Source of the DNA: Quillaja saponaria
Taxonomy: Eukaryota > Streptophyta > Magnoliopsida > Fabales > Quillajaceae
Reading direction: 5' to 3'
Assembly: GCA_029379385.1 (NCBI GenBank)
Contig: CM055607.1
Coordinates: forward strand, 682,001 to 746,000
DNA: 64,000 nucleotides
Each line of letters starts with the position of its first letter. Position 1 is the first letter of the stretch. Positions 24,035 to 34,308 of this stretch are shown one piece after another. The position numbers were made by a program, and so were the translations under genes. Under the pieces are notes generated by a model that was not told the DNA's origin, did no database searches, and saw nothing but the letters and a program-made list of their open reading frames with translations.

Positions 24035-26194
24035 ATGGGCTGCTTTAGCTTTCGTAGCTCCAAAAGGCCATTGCCCGTGCCCACCTCCTTGTCTGAAGCA
24101 GAGTCCAAAATGATGAAACAAGATGTTATTGTACAAATTCCAGGATGCAATGTTCATCTAATGGATGCAGGGGAAGCTATAGAGCTTGCTCTTGGTGAGT
24201 TCATGATTGTCAATATCTTGGATGAGAATGTTTCTTTAGCTACAATTATAAAAGTTGGTGATGATCTTCAATGGCCTCTGACGAAGGACGAGCCTGTAGT
24301 GAAGCTTGATGCTCTTCATTATCTGTTTTCATTGCCCATGAAAGAGGGTGAGCCTCTGAGTTATGGTGTCACCTTCTCAGAATACAGTGTTAGTAAGTTG
24401 GAGTTGCTGGATTCATTTTTAAAAGAACACTCTTGTTTTACTGGTTTGGCATCTACTAAGAAAAGAAATGTTGAATGGAAAGAGTATGCTCCAAGGGTTG
24501 AAGATTACAACCATTTTCTGGCCAAGGCAATTGCTGGGGGAACTGGTCAGATCGTTAGGGGTATCTTCATATGTAGCAATGCTTACTCCAACAAGGTTTT
24601 CAGTTTTCTTTCTTCAGATATTTAATTTAACAAGTACTAACTGCTTTCCTTGTGTTTGATAATCAGCTCTCATTATACTAACCTTTTAGTTTCTTAAAAT
24701 CTGGATGTTATTTGGAATAAAGTACGAAATTTTCAAGGTAATTTGAAATATAATTTAAAGGCAAAAGGGAAATTGAAGCTCATTATCCATTCAGAGGAGT
24801 AAATATATTATCAGTAGTGACTCCATTATTTGTTGCTCTTGTTATATTTGCATCATCATTGTTGCAATTCAAATAGTACATTTTTCCCTCCTTACAATGT
24901 CTGTCGTGCACTTAGATGTTATGCATTCAAATCTAAAGATAGTTGGCAAAGGCAGGTTCACAAAGGAGGCGAAATGATTCTAACTAGTCCTGCAGATGGA
25001 AAAAATGGTGTCACAGCCAGTGAAAGTAATAGCAACCACAGTGCTGGTGAGACAAAGAAGAATGCAGTAAACAATAGCTTAAAACGGTATCCGAAATTGA
25101 GAGATTACATTCCAATACTTTTGTAGTTTGTATTATTGTATAGCTCACAAACTTTATTTACCAGACTGAAGATACTATTGTTTTTGCTATTCGAAACCTA
25201 GTGTGAGAAAGCTATCCAAGACAACGGAAAAGCTAAGCAAATCTATGCTTAATGGTGTTGGTATTGTTACCGGATCAGTGATGGCACCTGTTGTCAAATC
25301 CCAAGCAGGAAAGGCATTCCTAGCAATGCTTCCAGGAGAGGCGCTATTGGCTTCCCTTGATGCCCTCAGTAAGTATATCAAGCTCCATATGCCTATGAAT
25401 GAGTTTGAGGTCTTGTAGAAAAGCTTCAGCATTTTTTAAAGTTTCGTCCTTAAAATATATTGATGTTCAGAATGAGTGATTTCAGGCTTATTTAAACTGC
25501 AGACAGGGTTTTAGATGCAGCTGAAGTTGCTGAAAAACAAGCTTTTTCCGCCACCTCCAAGGCGGCAACCAGAATGGTTTCTAAAAGGTAAAGACATGAA
25601 TGTTCTTGAAGAGTACTTAGACTTTGACACAAGTATTGTTCATAGTTAAAAGGTTGATATTTGATCTCCACTGCTTAAAGAGTAAACTCTAGTGTATAGC
25701 AGGATCCAATATACAGACTTTTGATTTTATATCAAACTATACAATTACTGATTCAAGATAAAGTCTATCTTTTCAAAAACGATACTTCTCTTGGTACATA
25801 ATTTGACTGTGTTAAGCCAATTAGTTTTGGCCCTCTATTGAAATTTGTGGAGTTAACACCTTCGGGTCCAATACCCATTTCCCTAAACCTTGGAACAATA
25901 GAAATACACCATTTTTTTTTTTTTGCACCCTGCATATACAAGTTTTAACCGTGTTGCCAACTACTAAAAAGTTTACAAGTATGCCTTACATATTGATTTT
26001 CCATGTGTAACTTTGTCTTGGGCAACAGGTTTGGGGAAAGTGCAGGGGAAGCTACTCAGGATGTGCTTGCAACTGCAGGTCATTGTGCTGGCACTGCCTG
26101 GAATATATTTAAGATACGGAAGGCCATAAATCCAGCTTCATCTGTATCCGCAGGAGTGCTAAAAAGTGCTGCAAAGAATAGAAATTTGAAATAG
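24035..26194 (+). CDS. ERD7-like senescence/dehydration-associated protein
   Basis: Five exons in phase encode 369 residues: 24035-24595, 24956-25086, 25202-25368, 25503-25587, 26029-26194. The N-terminal part (~27-185) matches the plant senescence/spartin-type lipid-associated family: [36 protein letters not shown] and [25 protein letters not shown]. The middle (~188-230) is a low-complexity hydrophilic linker. The C-terminal senescence domain has small-residue-rich helices ([69 protein letters not shown]). ERD7 proteins rise in drought, cold and senescence and bind anionic membrane lipids or lipid droplets. It begins MGCF (Gly2, Cys3), so N-terminal lipidation is possible. It is the only intact member among at least four related sequences in this window and is probably their parent. 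Confidence 0.9.
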
Positions 26195-26779
26195 TCACTA
26201 ATCCAAATAATTTGAATTGTAATTGACAGATGTCACACTGCACAATGTGGCACAAGCTTAAAACCAAGCCCTCCAATCCATTAATTTCTAGTGTTTGCTC
26301 CCTATGTAAGCAGGACTTAATTGGTTTGCTGTCTTTATGAAGCAAGTAGATGCTTAAAACGTAATTCTTCATTAATGCAAACATGAAATCTTATTGAAAT
26401 TTTATCATTTCTTTCAATAATAATGCATGGAGATGTGAAATGACGTTTTGGGATTCTAAGCCTTCTCCTTCATGGCTTCATGATTTAGCATGAAAATGCT
26501 GCCGTAAGTGACCAATGTTTGTTTTTTATTAAATTTTTGGGAAGCTCAAGAATCATAACTCAATCTATAGCTAAGTTCAATTGAAAGAAAATAATTGGTC
26601 AGTTTATCATGATCATTTAAGAATGCTCTTTAAATCTGTACATTGTTCAAGTTCTCAGTACAGTTTCAATGTATGTATAGATTAGACATATATATGGCAT
26701 ATGGTATAGATACTAGAATAAAAAAAAAAGGAAAGCAAAGTTGATATCTGGAAGCTTCAAATTTTGTAGCTTATTAACC
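26195..26779. other. Short spacer between two ERD7-like copies
   Basis: 585 bases holding the 3' UTR of the first ERD7-like gene and the leader of the second copy. The first ATG of the second copy is at 26780. No other gene is seen. Confidence 0.55.
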
Positions 26780-27859
26780 ATGTCCTCATCTACCAGAGGA
26801 AACCAGGAGCCGAAATATCTTAAACAAGATGTTCTGTTAAAAATTCCAGGATGCAAAGTTAATTTGATGGGTGCAGGGGAAGGTTTAGAACTCGCTAATG
26901 GTGACTTCATGATTGTCCATGTACTGAAGGAGAATGTGTGTGTAGCTAAAATCATGGAAGTTGGTGATGATCTCCAATGGCATTTAAGAAAAGACAACCA
27001 AGTAGCGAAGCTCTATATTCTCCATGATCTGTTTTCACTTTCCATGAAAGATAGTGAGCCTCTGGCTTATGCTGTGACATTTACAGAAGATAGGCGTCGG
27101 GGCTTGGGGTTGCTGGATCTCTTTTTGAACGAACACTCTTGCTTTTTTGATTGTTTATCGAGTGACAATAAAGACTTTGATTGGAAACATTTTACTCAAA
27201 AAGTTGAAGATTATGATCATTTTTCTGGCCAGTGCTATTGCTGGAGGGACTGATCATATTGTTAAGACTACTTTCAATTCTAGCTATCACGCCACCAATT
27301 TCTAACATAATATTTAGAAACATGATCGCCCACAAGTTTCACTTGACATCATTAAATAAAAAATAAAATAAAACTACAAGGCCTATCCATAATTATACTT
27401 AAATCATCCTTAATAATATATAAGTCTTGATAACTGAAAATCTAACCCTTGACAAATTCTAAGAAATTACTCAATATTCATCAGGATTACATGTCTCGTG
27501 CTTCTTTTTATTTGTACTAAAAATACAGCATTTATTTGTAAGCACAACGTCTAATATTCAAGAATATAAAGAAATTCAACGAGACACGTCCCAACAAATA
27601 AAAGAAGACAAATTGTGAACAAATATCCTCCCGCTCCCTTAAGCAGTTTTAATTTCACACTTATTTATCTGAAAAGGCCATGCAAATATATAATTGATGA
27701 GTTTCATAACTCAGTAAGTAAAACTTTAAAACATGTACATAAATAATAATTAATCATCATGTGTACACTTTACATATTTTTCACAACTTACTACATTTGA
27801 TGGTAAAGAGATTAATGTGTAAGCTAGGGTATCTAATAGTCACAATTAACCCTGTGATA

Positions 27860-28020
27860 AGGCCCTACAAGTGTCACATTTAGCCTTGTGACTAGGCTAC
27901 TCTTGTCATGTTTAACACCATGACCGGGTCACTACCGTCATGTTTAATCCCATGACCAGGCCACTAACGCCATGTTTAGCCGCATGACCGGGCCACTACT
28001 ATCATGTTTACCTATTAAAC
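27860..28020. repeat. Imperfect ~36-bp tandem array inside the LTR
   Basis: Four to five tandem units of the form 'catgtttaRccNcatgaccRggYcactaYYgt' occur back to back, each centred on CATGAC. Such short arrays are common in long plant LTRs. Each unit contains a near-palindrome (CATG). Confidence 0.7.
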
Positions 28021-29456
28021 TTTCCTGACTTACCACAATAACTCTTACACATACTACTACCATGTATTAATAACACTTCATAGTCTCAAATAATATAATA
28101 CTAGCAACAATCATCAATTCTCAGAACAACATAATAATTATCAAACTTCATCATATGTAATTCACAAGAGTTTTGACAATAATATATCTTTAAAAAGTAT
28201 AACAATCTCAATTACAACGTGGGAGAGATAAGAATTACTTACAATTTGCTATTAAGTAAATATCAAGTGTTCTCACTTTCCAACCAGTCACACAACTCTA
28301 ATTATGTCCTATAAAATTTTAAATGTAAACATTACCATAAAAAAAAATACATAATATTATTATTTGTATTGAGTATATTATTAATATCAACTACTGACAT
28401 TATTCCTAATTATATCGTAAATATTATCATATCTCATCTCTTATTGAAATAAACATATTTATTTTGCATCAAAAAAATCTTCTTTTTTTATCTAAAAGTG
28501 ATTAGATATAAATCAACCAATTAGATGGATATATTGTGTTTCTTATTTGAGCAGTTATATACCTTTCCAACTATACCTCACCTTGTATAGTTGGTTGAGT
28601 GATAACTAACTTCTTCCATAACATAAATAAATTAGTATACATACATTGACATTGGGTCTGTATAAAATCTTAAATTTTAGTTTATAAATAAGCTTTTCCT
28701 AATATTTGTGCGTCATCTCACAATAAGTCAAAAGTGTGAGCTACACAGATGTTATATATATTAAATAATTTGAGATGCAACTCACACTAAGCCAAACCCA
28801 CAATGTTCTAATTTACATACACATACTACCATCTCTATCTTTTATTTTATTTTATTATTATTAATTTTTTACACCCGTTGTACCTAGTTAATATCGCTTA
28901 ACTTTGTATGCATGGCTGATCAAAGAAACACCTACAATTTTTCACGTCTAATCAACCCATAAATCATTGCTATCCAACAGCCACTGACTTTAGTAAAAAG
29001 AAGAAAACACCTGCTGTCTCCCTTAATCAATCCGTTTAATTAACTTCAATCAAATACAATCATAAAAGACAAAATAACCTCTAATACATATATCAATTAT
29101 AACAACAATAAAATACATATTAATATTATAGCAAGAATTAATAAAATAAAAGGACTTTAGTTTTTTTCTTTATTTTATTTTGTGATCAACAAGAAACACT
29201 TATAGTCTATCATAAGTAAATTCTTGACGGATTGAAAATACTTTTGGTTCTATGCCGTGTTTTTCTTTCACCAAAAGTTTTCAATCGATTGTCTACTCCA
29301 CTTTGTATAAAATTTATTTTTATTATTTAATCTTATTAATATATATCATTTTATTATTTTAAAACTCAAACAAATAACACATAATCTCTTATCTGTAATT
29401 ACCAAACCTCTACATTTTAAATTTAAATTTATAATTACATCTTGTTTCTATTATTT

Positions 29457-29464
<8 letters not shown>

Positions 29465-29506
<42 letters not shown>
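29465..29506. repeat. (TA)n microsatellite at the LTR end
   Basis: About 20 TA units lie just before the terminal TTTTGGGTTGTTACA of the LTR. Confidence 0.9.
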
Positions 29507-29509
<3 letters not shown>

Positions 29510-30439
29510 GGTTGTTACAGTAGCAATGCTTACATCAATCAGCTATCGTCTGTTTTCTCAGACTAACTACTTATAACTTCTTTTTCTTTATGGCCTTCCA
29601 TACATTGTTGCTTATTTATCTGCAAAATGTTAGTGGTCCAAAAGGGAATGGAAATGATAGCAGAGAACAGGAATGGTGTCAAAGCCGGAGAAAGTGCTAG
29701 CAACAAAAGTGATGATGGCACAGATAGAGTAAACAAAAGCTTAAAACGGTATACTTAACAAATTGCAACCAAATACTTTGGTGAACAAGACAATAGATTG
29801 ACTTTAAGTTATAAGATGTGATATCAAGATGCAGTACTAATTGTTGGCTGATTGAATTACAGTGTGAGAAAAATCTCGAAAATGACCGAAGAGATAACCA
29901 AATCTATGTGTCACGTGTTGGTATAGTTACTGGTTCTGTGATGCCACAGGTTATAAAATCCCAAGCAGGAAAGACAGTCCTAGAAATGGTTCCTGGAGAC
30001 GTTGTCATAACCACCCTTGATTCTGTTAGTAAGTAATCCAAAACCCATATGCCTATTCACGCATCCCATGAAGAATAAGTGATAGTTGATGACTTCTTTC
30101 TATAATTACAGACAAGGTCTTAGATGCAGCAGAAAATGCTGGAAAACAAGCTCTTTCTGCCACTTCCATGGCTGCAACAAGAATAGCAACTGACAGGTAA
30201 AAAGATGTGAATTGTATAAAATGTATGGAAGATTGGTGATTGATTTTCCATGTGTAACTTTTATCTGCTGTTGGGAACAGGTTTGGGGAAAAGGCTGGGG
30301 AGGCTGCTGAGAAAGCACTTGCAGCTGCAGGCTATTGCGTTGGCGCTGCATGGAATATGTTTAAGATGCGAAAGGCCATATGATTAATCGAGCTCCATCA
30401 GTAGCCAAAGGAAAAACAGCTGGAAAGAATAGAAAATAG

Positions 30440-31749
30440 TTTTTTTCTTTTTTTGAACCCAATGGAACTGAAAGATTGGTTTCTCACTTGTAATTTTGCT
30501 TAGCTTTCTACATGATTTTTTTATTTATTTATGAACCAATACCCGATTCAACTAGATCATGATTAAATTTGAATTCAATATGGGCATTCTCTTAATGCCA
30601 AAAAATGCAATCAGACATAAATTCAACCTTATATATTAAATTGTCAACAATATTTAGAACCTTTTAGCTGGGCTGTCTGTCTTGGCTCTTAGTTCTAACG
30701 ATCACAGACTAGCTTTTATGACCTATTTTGTTCAGTTTTTGGGTCTCGCCTCGGTAAAAAAAGAAAGAAAGAAAAAAAATGGTTGCTTGTATGACAGAGT
30801 AAACAACTATCTGATTTTTAGAGAGTAAAATGGTTGCTCTTTCACGCGAGTTCATTTAGAGGAAAAGAAAAAGAAATGAGAGGGCATGTACCTCTTTTTT
30901 TCTTCCCTTGAGATTTTTATTTATTTTTTTATGAAGGATAGAGGAAATGGATATGCATGTTGTGACTTGCAACTAATATATTCATATTTTTTTTATTAAA
31001 TATTTATGAATATCTAAATAAAATATTGTAAGACAAAATTATTAAATTAATAATATGTTCTCTCCCTCAACTCCCAAACAAATCATTTCTTTTCATCTCC
31101 CATTATTTTTTAAACTTCCAAATAAAACAAAAGAGTGTCATTTTTTTCTCTAATCTCCTATTCTATCCTTCCATTTACTCTCATCTTTTCTATCTCCAAA
31201 TTCCCAAATAGAAAGGTAAGAAGGGATCAAAATATTGAAAATTTTGAAATTTCTCTCGAATCAATGTGATTTGTTAATTTTCCCAAGAAGTTTGAGAATT
31301 GTGGGGTGAGCATTTGTTTTTCCAAGTTTAACAGATATGTCAAGCAAAAGACAGGTCAAGATTAAGGCCGTGGATGGAGAGATTACGCCGTGTAATATAA
31401 ATAGAAATGTTAAGAAGTTTATCAGAACATTAAAAATGTAAATTTTATTGTGCATGAAATATAAAACCATTTGTAGACACCATGAATTTTAACCTTACGA
31501 AATAAAGCCACATAAAAGTTTTAACTCTAGGCAAAGTGAGCAACAATTCCAGATTAACTCTAGGTAAAGTGATAAGACTCCAGCAACAATTCCAGAGATT
31601 ATTATTAACCGGACTAGCCCTCCTTAAAATGATAATATCCCTGGGAGAAGAAGTGGGAACTCTCCGTTAGCAGTTAGACTCAAACCCTCTTATCTTCACA
31701 GTTATGACAACTACCAATAGGGAAAGAAGAAAGTCTACATAAAGTATCA
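30440..31749. other. AT-rich intergenic DNA
   Basis: I see no gene here. The stretch is AT-rich with poly-T and poly-A runs and short random frames. A (GAAA)n-like tract lies at ~30758-30780. Confidence 0.5.
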
Positions 31750-32215
31750 TAAAAAAGGAAACACTCTACCATATCAATATTATCCTTCCCATCAATTAAA
31801 TAATCAGCAACCGAAAGATTCAAGATCTCTGAAGGATATCAACAATAGCCTTATTTTTCAGGGTACAGTTCCCACGCCAGTTATCAGTCTAAAACTTGAT
31901 ATGGTCACCCTTCTCCAATCTCCACCTAGTTCCTTCTATAAGAAATTGAATCCCTTTCACCATACTCTTCCAAATATAAGAATGACAGGGTTCAGTAACA
32001 ACATCCCACAAACTCTCATGATTGAAATATTTACACTTAAGGACTTGAGCCCATAAAGCTTCTTCCTCAGTATACAGTCTTCAACCTAGCTTAGCGAGTA
32101 AAACCAAATCGGTTTCAATCATCTTCTTCAAACCTAAGCCACCGAGCTCTTTAGGAAGGCAGACTTGGTCCCAGTTCACCAAATGCATCTTATGATTCTC
32201 AATGTAGTTATAGAG
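31750..32215 (-). mobile_element. LINE (L1-type non-LTR) reverse-transcriptase 3' remnant
   Basis: Read on the minus strand, the frame from ~32210 down to ~31860 gives peptides typical of the C-terminal part of plant L1-type reverse transcriptases: HLVNWDQVCLPKELGGLGLK, then LVLLAKLG followed by a stop, ALWAQVLKCKYF, SYIWKSMVKGIQFLIEGTRW, and RLEKGDHIKF followed by a stop before TDNWRGNC. The two stops fall where the family has Trp (TGG to TGA/TAG). This is the end of the RT and the start of the zinc-finger (zf-RVT) region. The catalytic palm is missing. It is an old, dead, 5'-truncated fragment. Confidence 0.82.
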
Positions 32216-32334
32216 AAAGAAGCTTCACACTTCTATTAGAGCAGTAACCTAGAAGTTTCACAATGTTCTGATGCCGGACGTACACAAGAATCTGAATTTC
32301 TACAGCAAAAGGGTCTATTGTTTCTTTGTACATA

Positions 32335-32560
32335 CAACGTAAAAAGCAAGAAAGCTACAGAGTCATCGACTTCAATATAGAAAAGCCTTGGCAATGCGAA
32401 TGAGCACTCCGGTAAACAACTATCTAATCGATATGAGTTTTGATCTAGATGAGGCTCTTGCTATGGCGGAGGATTAATCATGTTGCCGAGCGATAGCATC
32501 CAATGGCGGCAGTCATCTGAGTAACAAACGAGTACCGGCAACATGAGTTTTACAAATTCA
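32335..32560 (+). pseudogene. RING-H2 gene fragment (N-terminal part, internally deleted)
   Basis: Bases ~32416-32490 match the start of the intact RING-H2 gene at 53811: the codons for NNYLIDMSFDLDEALAMAEE are nearly identical. It then loses frame (GAGGATTAATCATG against GAGGAATCATG) and jumps to the segment for SNKRVP (32515-32545), so most of the linker and the first cysteines are missing. Leader bases at ~32341-32375 also match those before the intact gene. It cannot encode a RING domain. Confidence 0.8.
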
Positions 32561-33289
32561 ATTGTCTCTTGATTTTATTCTGAAATCTGACAAGTCTAAT
32601 ATTATACAATGCAATTGAAAATTTTTTATTTTAAAATTAGTACTGTATTTTATTCCACTAGCATTAATTATAGTTTTCTTCTTGTAGAATTAGAGAGCAA
32701 TTATTTCCTTGTAATACAAGAAAAGTACAAGATCAGATAGTACTCATGGAGCTTGTATTTTTGGCCTAGCTGATCAATGGTACATGTCATAAGATACACG
32801 CCCAACAGATATATGGCATTAATGGTAGAATTGATATTTTCATGTTATACAAAGCACACCAACATACCATTTGCGGAATATTTTATTTTTTTTGGGTTAA
32901 AAAAGAGAAAGAGACCATGTAAGACGAGTTGAGGGAGCAAATATGAGAAAACCTACAAATTATTATAGGCTATTACTAATAATTCTTAATTTCATTCATT
33001 AAAGGATAAATAAAAGACTGCAAGCCTAAGACACAATGATAACAAGAAATAACCGCAAAATAAAACACTTTGGCTAAAAATAAAATATATAAGCTAACAA
33101 TGAGATAAAATCCCAAGACACAATAATCATAAATAACCCCTAAATACTTATAATTAAAATTACTACTAAAGTACTAATATAAACTATTAATTATAATCTA
33201 ATTCTAAATTAATATGATAATAATCAAACCCTATTATAATATCAATTTTCAAATGATCTCAATTCCCATCAAGAAAAAAAGTAAACCCT
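32561..33289. other. AT-rich intergenic DNA
   Basis: Low-complexity AT-rich DNA between the RING fragment and the 3' end of the RRM gene. No gene is seen; the last ~200 bases probably contain the RRM gene's 3' UTR. Confidence 0.5.
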
Positions 33290-33660
33290 TCAACTTTTGG
33301 CTCTACGCATGTCAATGGGAATGTGACTATCAAGCAAAAATTGCTTATTCATCCCGATAATTGATTTGTGTACTGCATCCTCACTTGCGAATTCCACAAA
33401 TCCATACAGACTTTCATTTCTCTTATTGCGTTTGATCTGTCCAAAACAACAAACAAATTTCAGATTAAGAAACAAATGTAAAGCCAAGCACATATACATA
33501 TTTAGTAAAAGTGTCCGTGATGTAAACCGACAGTGTGACTTTCAATGATCCCGTATGGAGCAAAAGCTCTTAGCAAGTCGATCTCCTGGAGGTTAACTGG
33601 TATGTTTCCAACGTAAATTCTGTATACAGGAGACGAAGCGGATGAAGAGGGGTTCGACAT
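33290..33660 (-). CDS. Small single-RRM RNA-binding protein
   Basis: Two minus-strand exons, 33532-33660 and 33290-33436, join in phase across a 95-base intron (donor GTCGGT, acceptor GGACAG) to encode 91 residues. After a Ser-rich tail (MSNPSSSASSPVY), almost the whole protein is one RRM: RNP2 is RIYVGNIP (14-21), followed by LLRAFAPYGIIES, and RNP1 is LYGFVEFAS (53-61). The two RNP motifs carry the aromatic residues that stack on RNA bases. The end is HIPIDMRRAKS. The target RNA and partners are unknown. Being alone, it may be a genuine mini-protein or a truncated paralogue of a larger RRM protein. The first intron donor is GT but not the usual GTAAGT, so the exact junction carries some doubt. 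Confidence 0.75.
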
Positions 33661-34308
33661 TGCACTACAAAGTAGAGAGACAGCGAATTGCCCAGGCGGT
33701 CTAAATGCTTAATACCAATGGACCATGTGCTCTTTTTTATAATAGGCTTGTCACAGTTTGTTTATGTTGGACTGTCAGTCACACAAAGTTTATTTTTTTT
33801 GTAAGACTGTCAGATAAAGTTTTATTTTTATTTTTTCTTTCTTAGGGGTACAACACACAAAACTTATATTTTTGGTACAACATGCTCAACTTTTCTAACA
33901 TAGTAACATAGATTGTGGTGAAGACCCAATTTGATTTTTTTTTGTTTTGGTACAAGTTCATGTATAGTAAAATAAAAGGGACCAAAGGAAAAAGGAAACC
34001 AAAAAAGAGACTACAATTGAATCTTTTTATTTAGTATTCCGTTGAAATTTAGCTGCACAGTCCAAGTGTTTTGAGACTACAATAAAAAATAAAAATAAAA
34101 AGAAGGGTTAAATAAAATCAGAGAGCTGATAAAATTGGGTCGACATGGGTCTGTCTGTTGATCCTATTTACATTTATGTTACGAATCAGAAACCCCACGG
34201 CCCACCCTCATTCCTTCCCACTTTCCTGTTTCCAGTTTCAGAGCCTTTTTGGCTTACATTTCATCTAACCATAATCCTAACCTCCAGCCGGGAGAAGGGT
34301 GAACGGAG
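33661..34308. promoter_or_regulatory. Divergent upstream region of the RRM gene and kelch-like gene A
   Basis: Divergent gap of 648 bases. From ~33801 it starts to match the region before the second kelch-like copy (from ~48962), so the left edge of the segmental duplication lies here. The leader just before 34309 is pyrimidine-rich and well conserved between copies. No other gene is seen. Confidence 0.5.

Larger units (their letters stand above)
27285..29519. mobile_element. Probable solo LTR (Ty3/gypsy-like, ~2.2 kb)
   Basis: A 2235-base insertion in exon 1 of the second ERD7-like copy. It starts TATCACGCC (a one-base change from the TGTCACG typical of plant LTRs) and ends GGGTTGTTACA, so its ends approximate TG...CA. 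It is flanked by CTAGC (27280-27284) and GTAGC (29520-29524), a 5-base target duplication with one mismatch; the intact paralogue has GTAGC at the same site. It has no reading frame for a retroelement protein and no second LTR, as expected for a solo LTR left by recombination. It is AT-rich and holds a tandem array (27860-28020) and a (TA)n tract (29465-29506). Orientation cannot be read from it. Confidence 0.75.
26780..30439 (+). pseudogene. ERD7-like tandem copy, broken by an LTR and frameshifts
   Basis: A diverged tandem copy of the ERD7-like gene in the same orientation. It starts MSSSTRGNQEPKYLKQDVLL and runs well to ...KVEDYDHF (to ~27222), then loses frame because T5 at 27220-27224 stands where the intact gene has four T's. 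The exon is interrupted at 27284 by a ~2.2 kb LTR-like insertion and resumes at 29520 with the codons for SNAY. Exon 2 equivalent is 29633-29748 and still open. The exon 3 equivalent (from ~29862) lost one base in the segment matching SMLNGVGIV (~29904-29920), giving a stop (TAG near 29930). Exon 4 (30113-30196) and exon 5 (30282 on) are recognisable, but exon 5 stops early after RKAI (TGA at ~30381). Several independent lesions make it a pseudogene. Confidence 0.85.

Noticed and set aside
27860..28020. CRISPR-like array of short spaced repeats
   Set aside because: Units are contiguous and imperfect with no distinct spacers, lie in a plant LTR, and CRISPR arrays do not occur in plant nuclear DNA.
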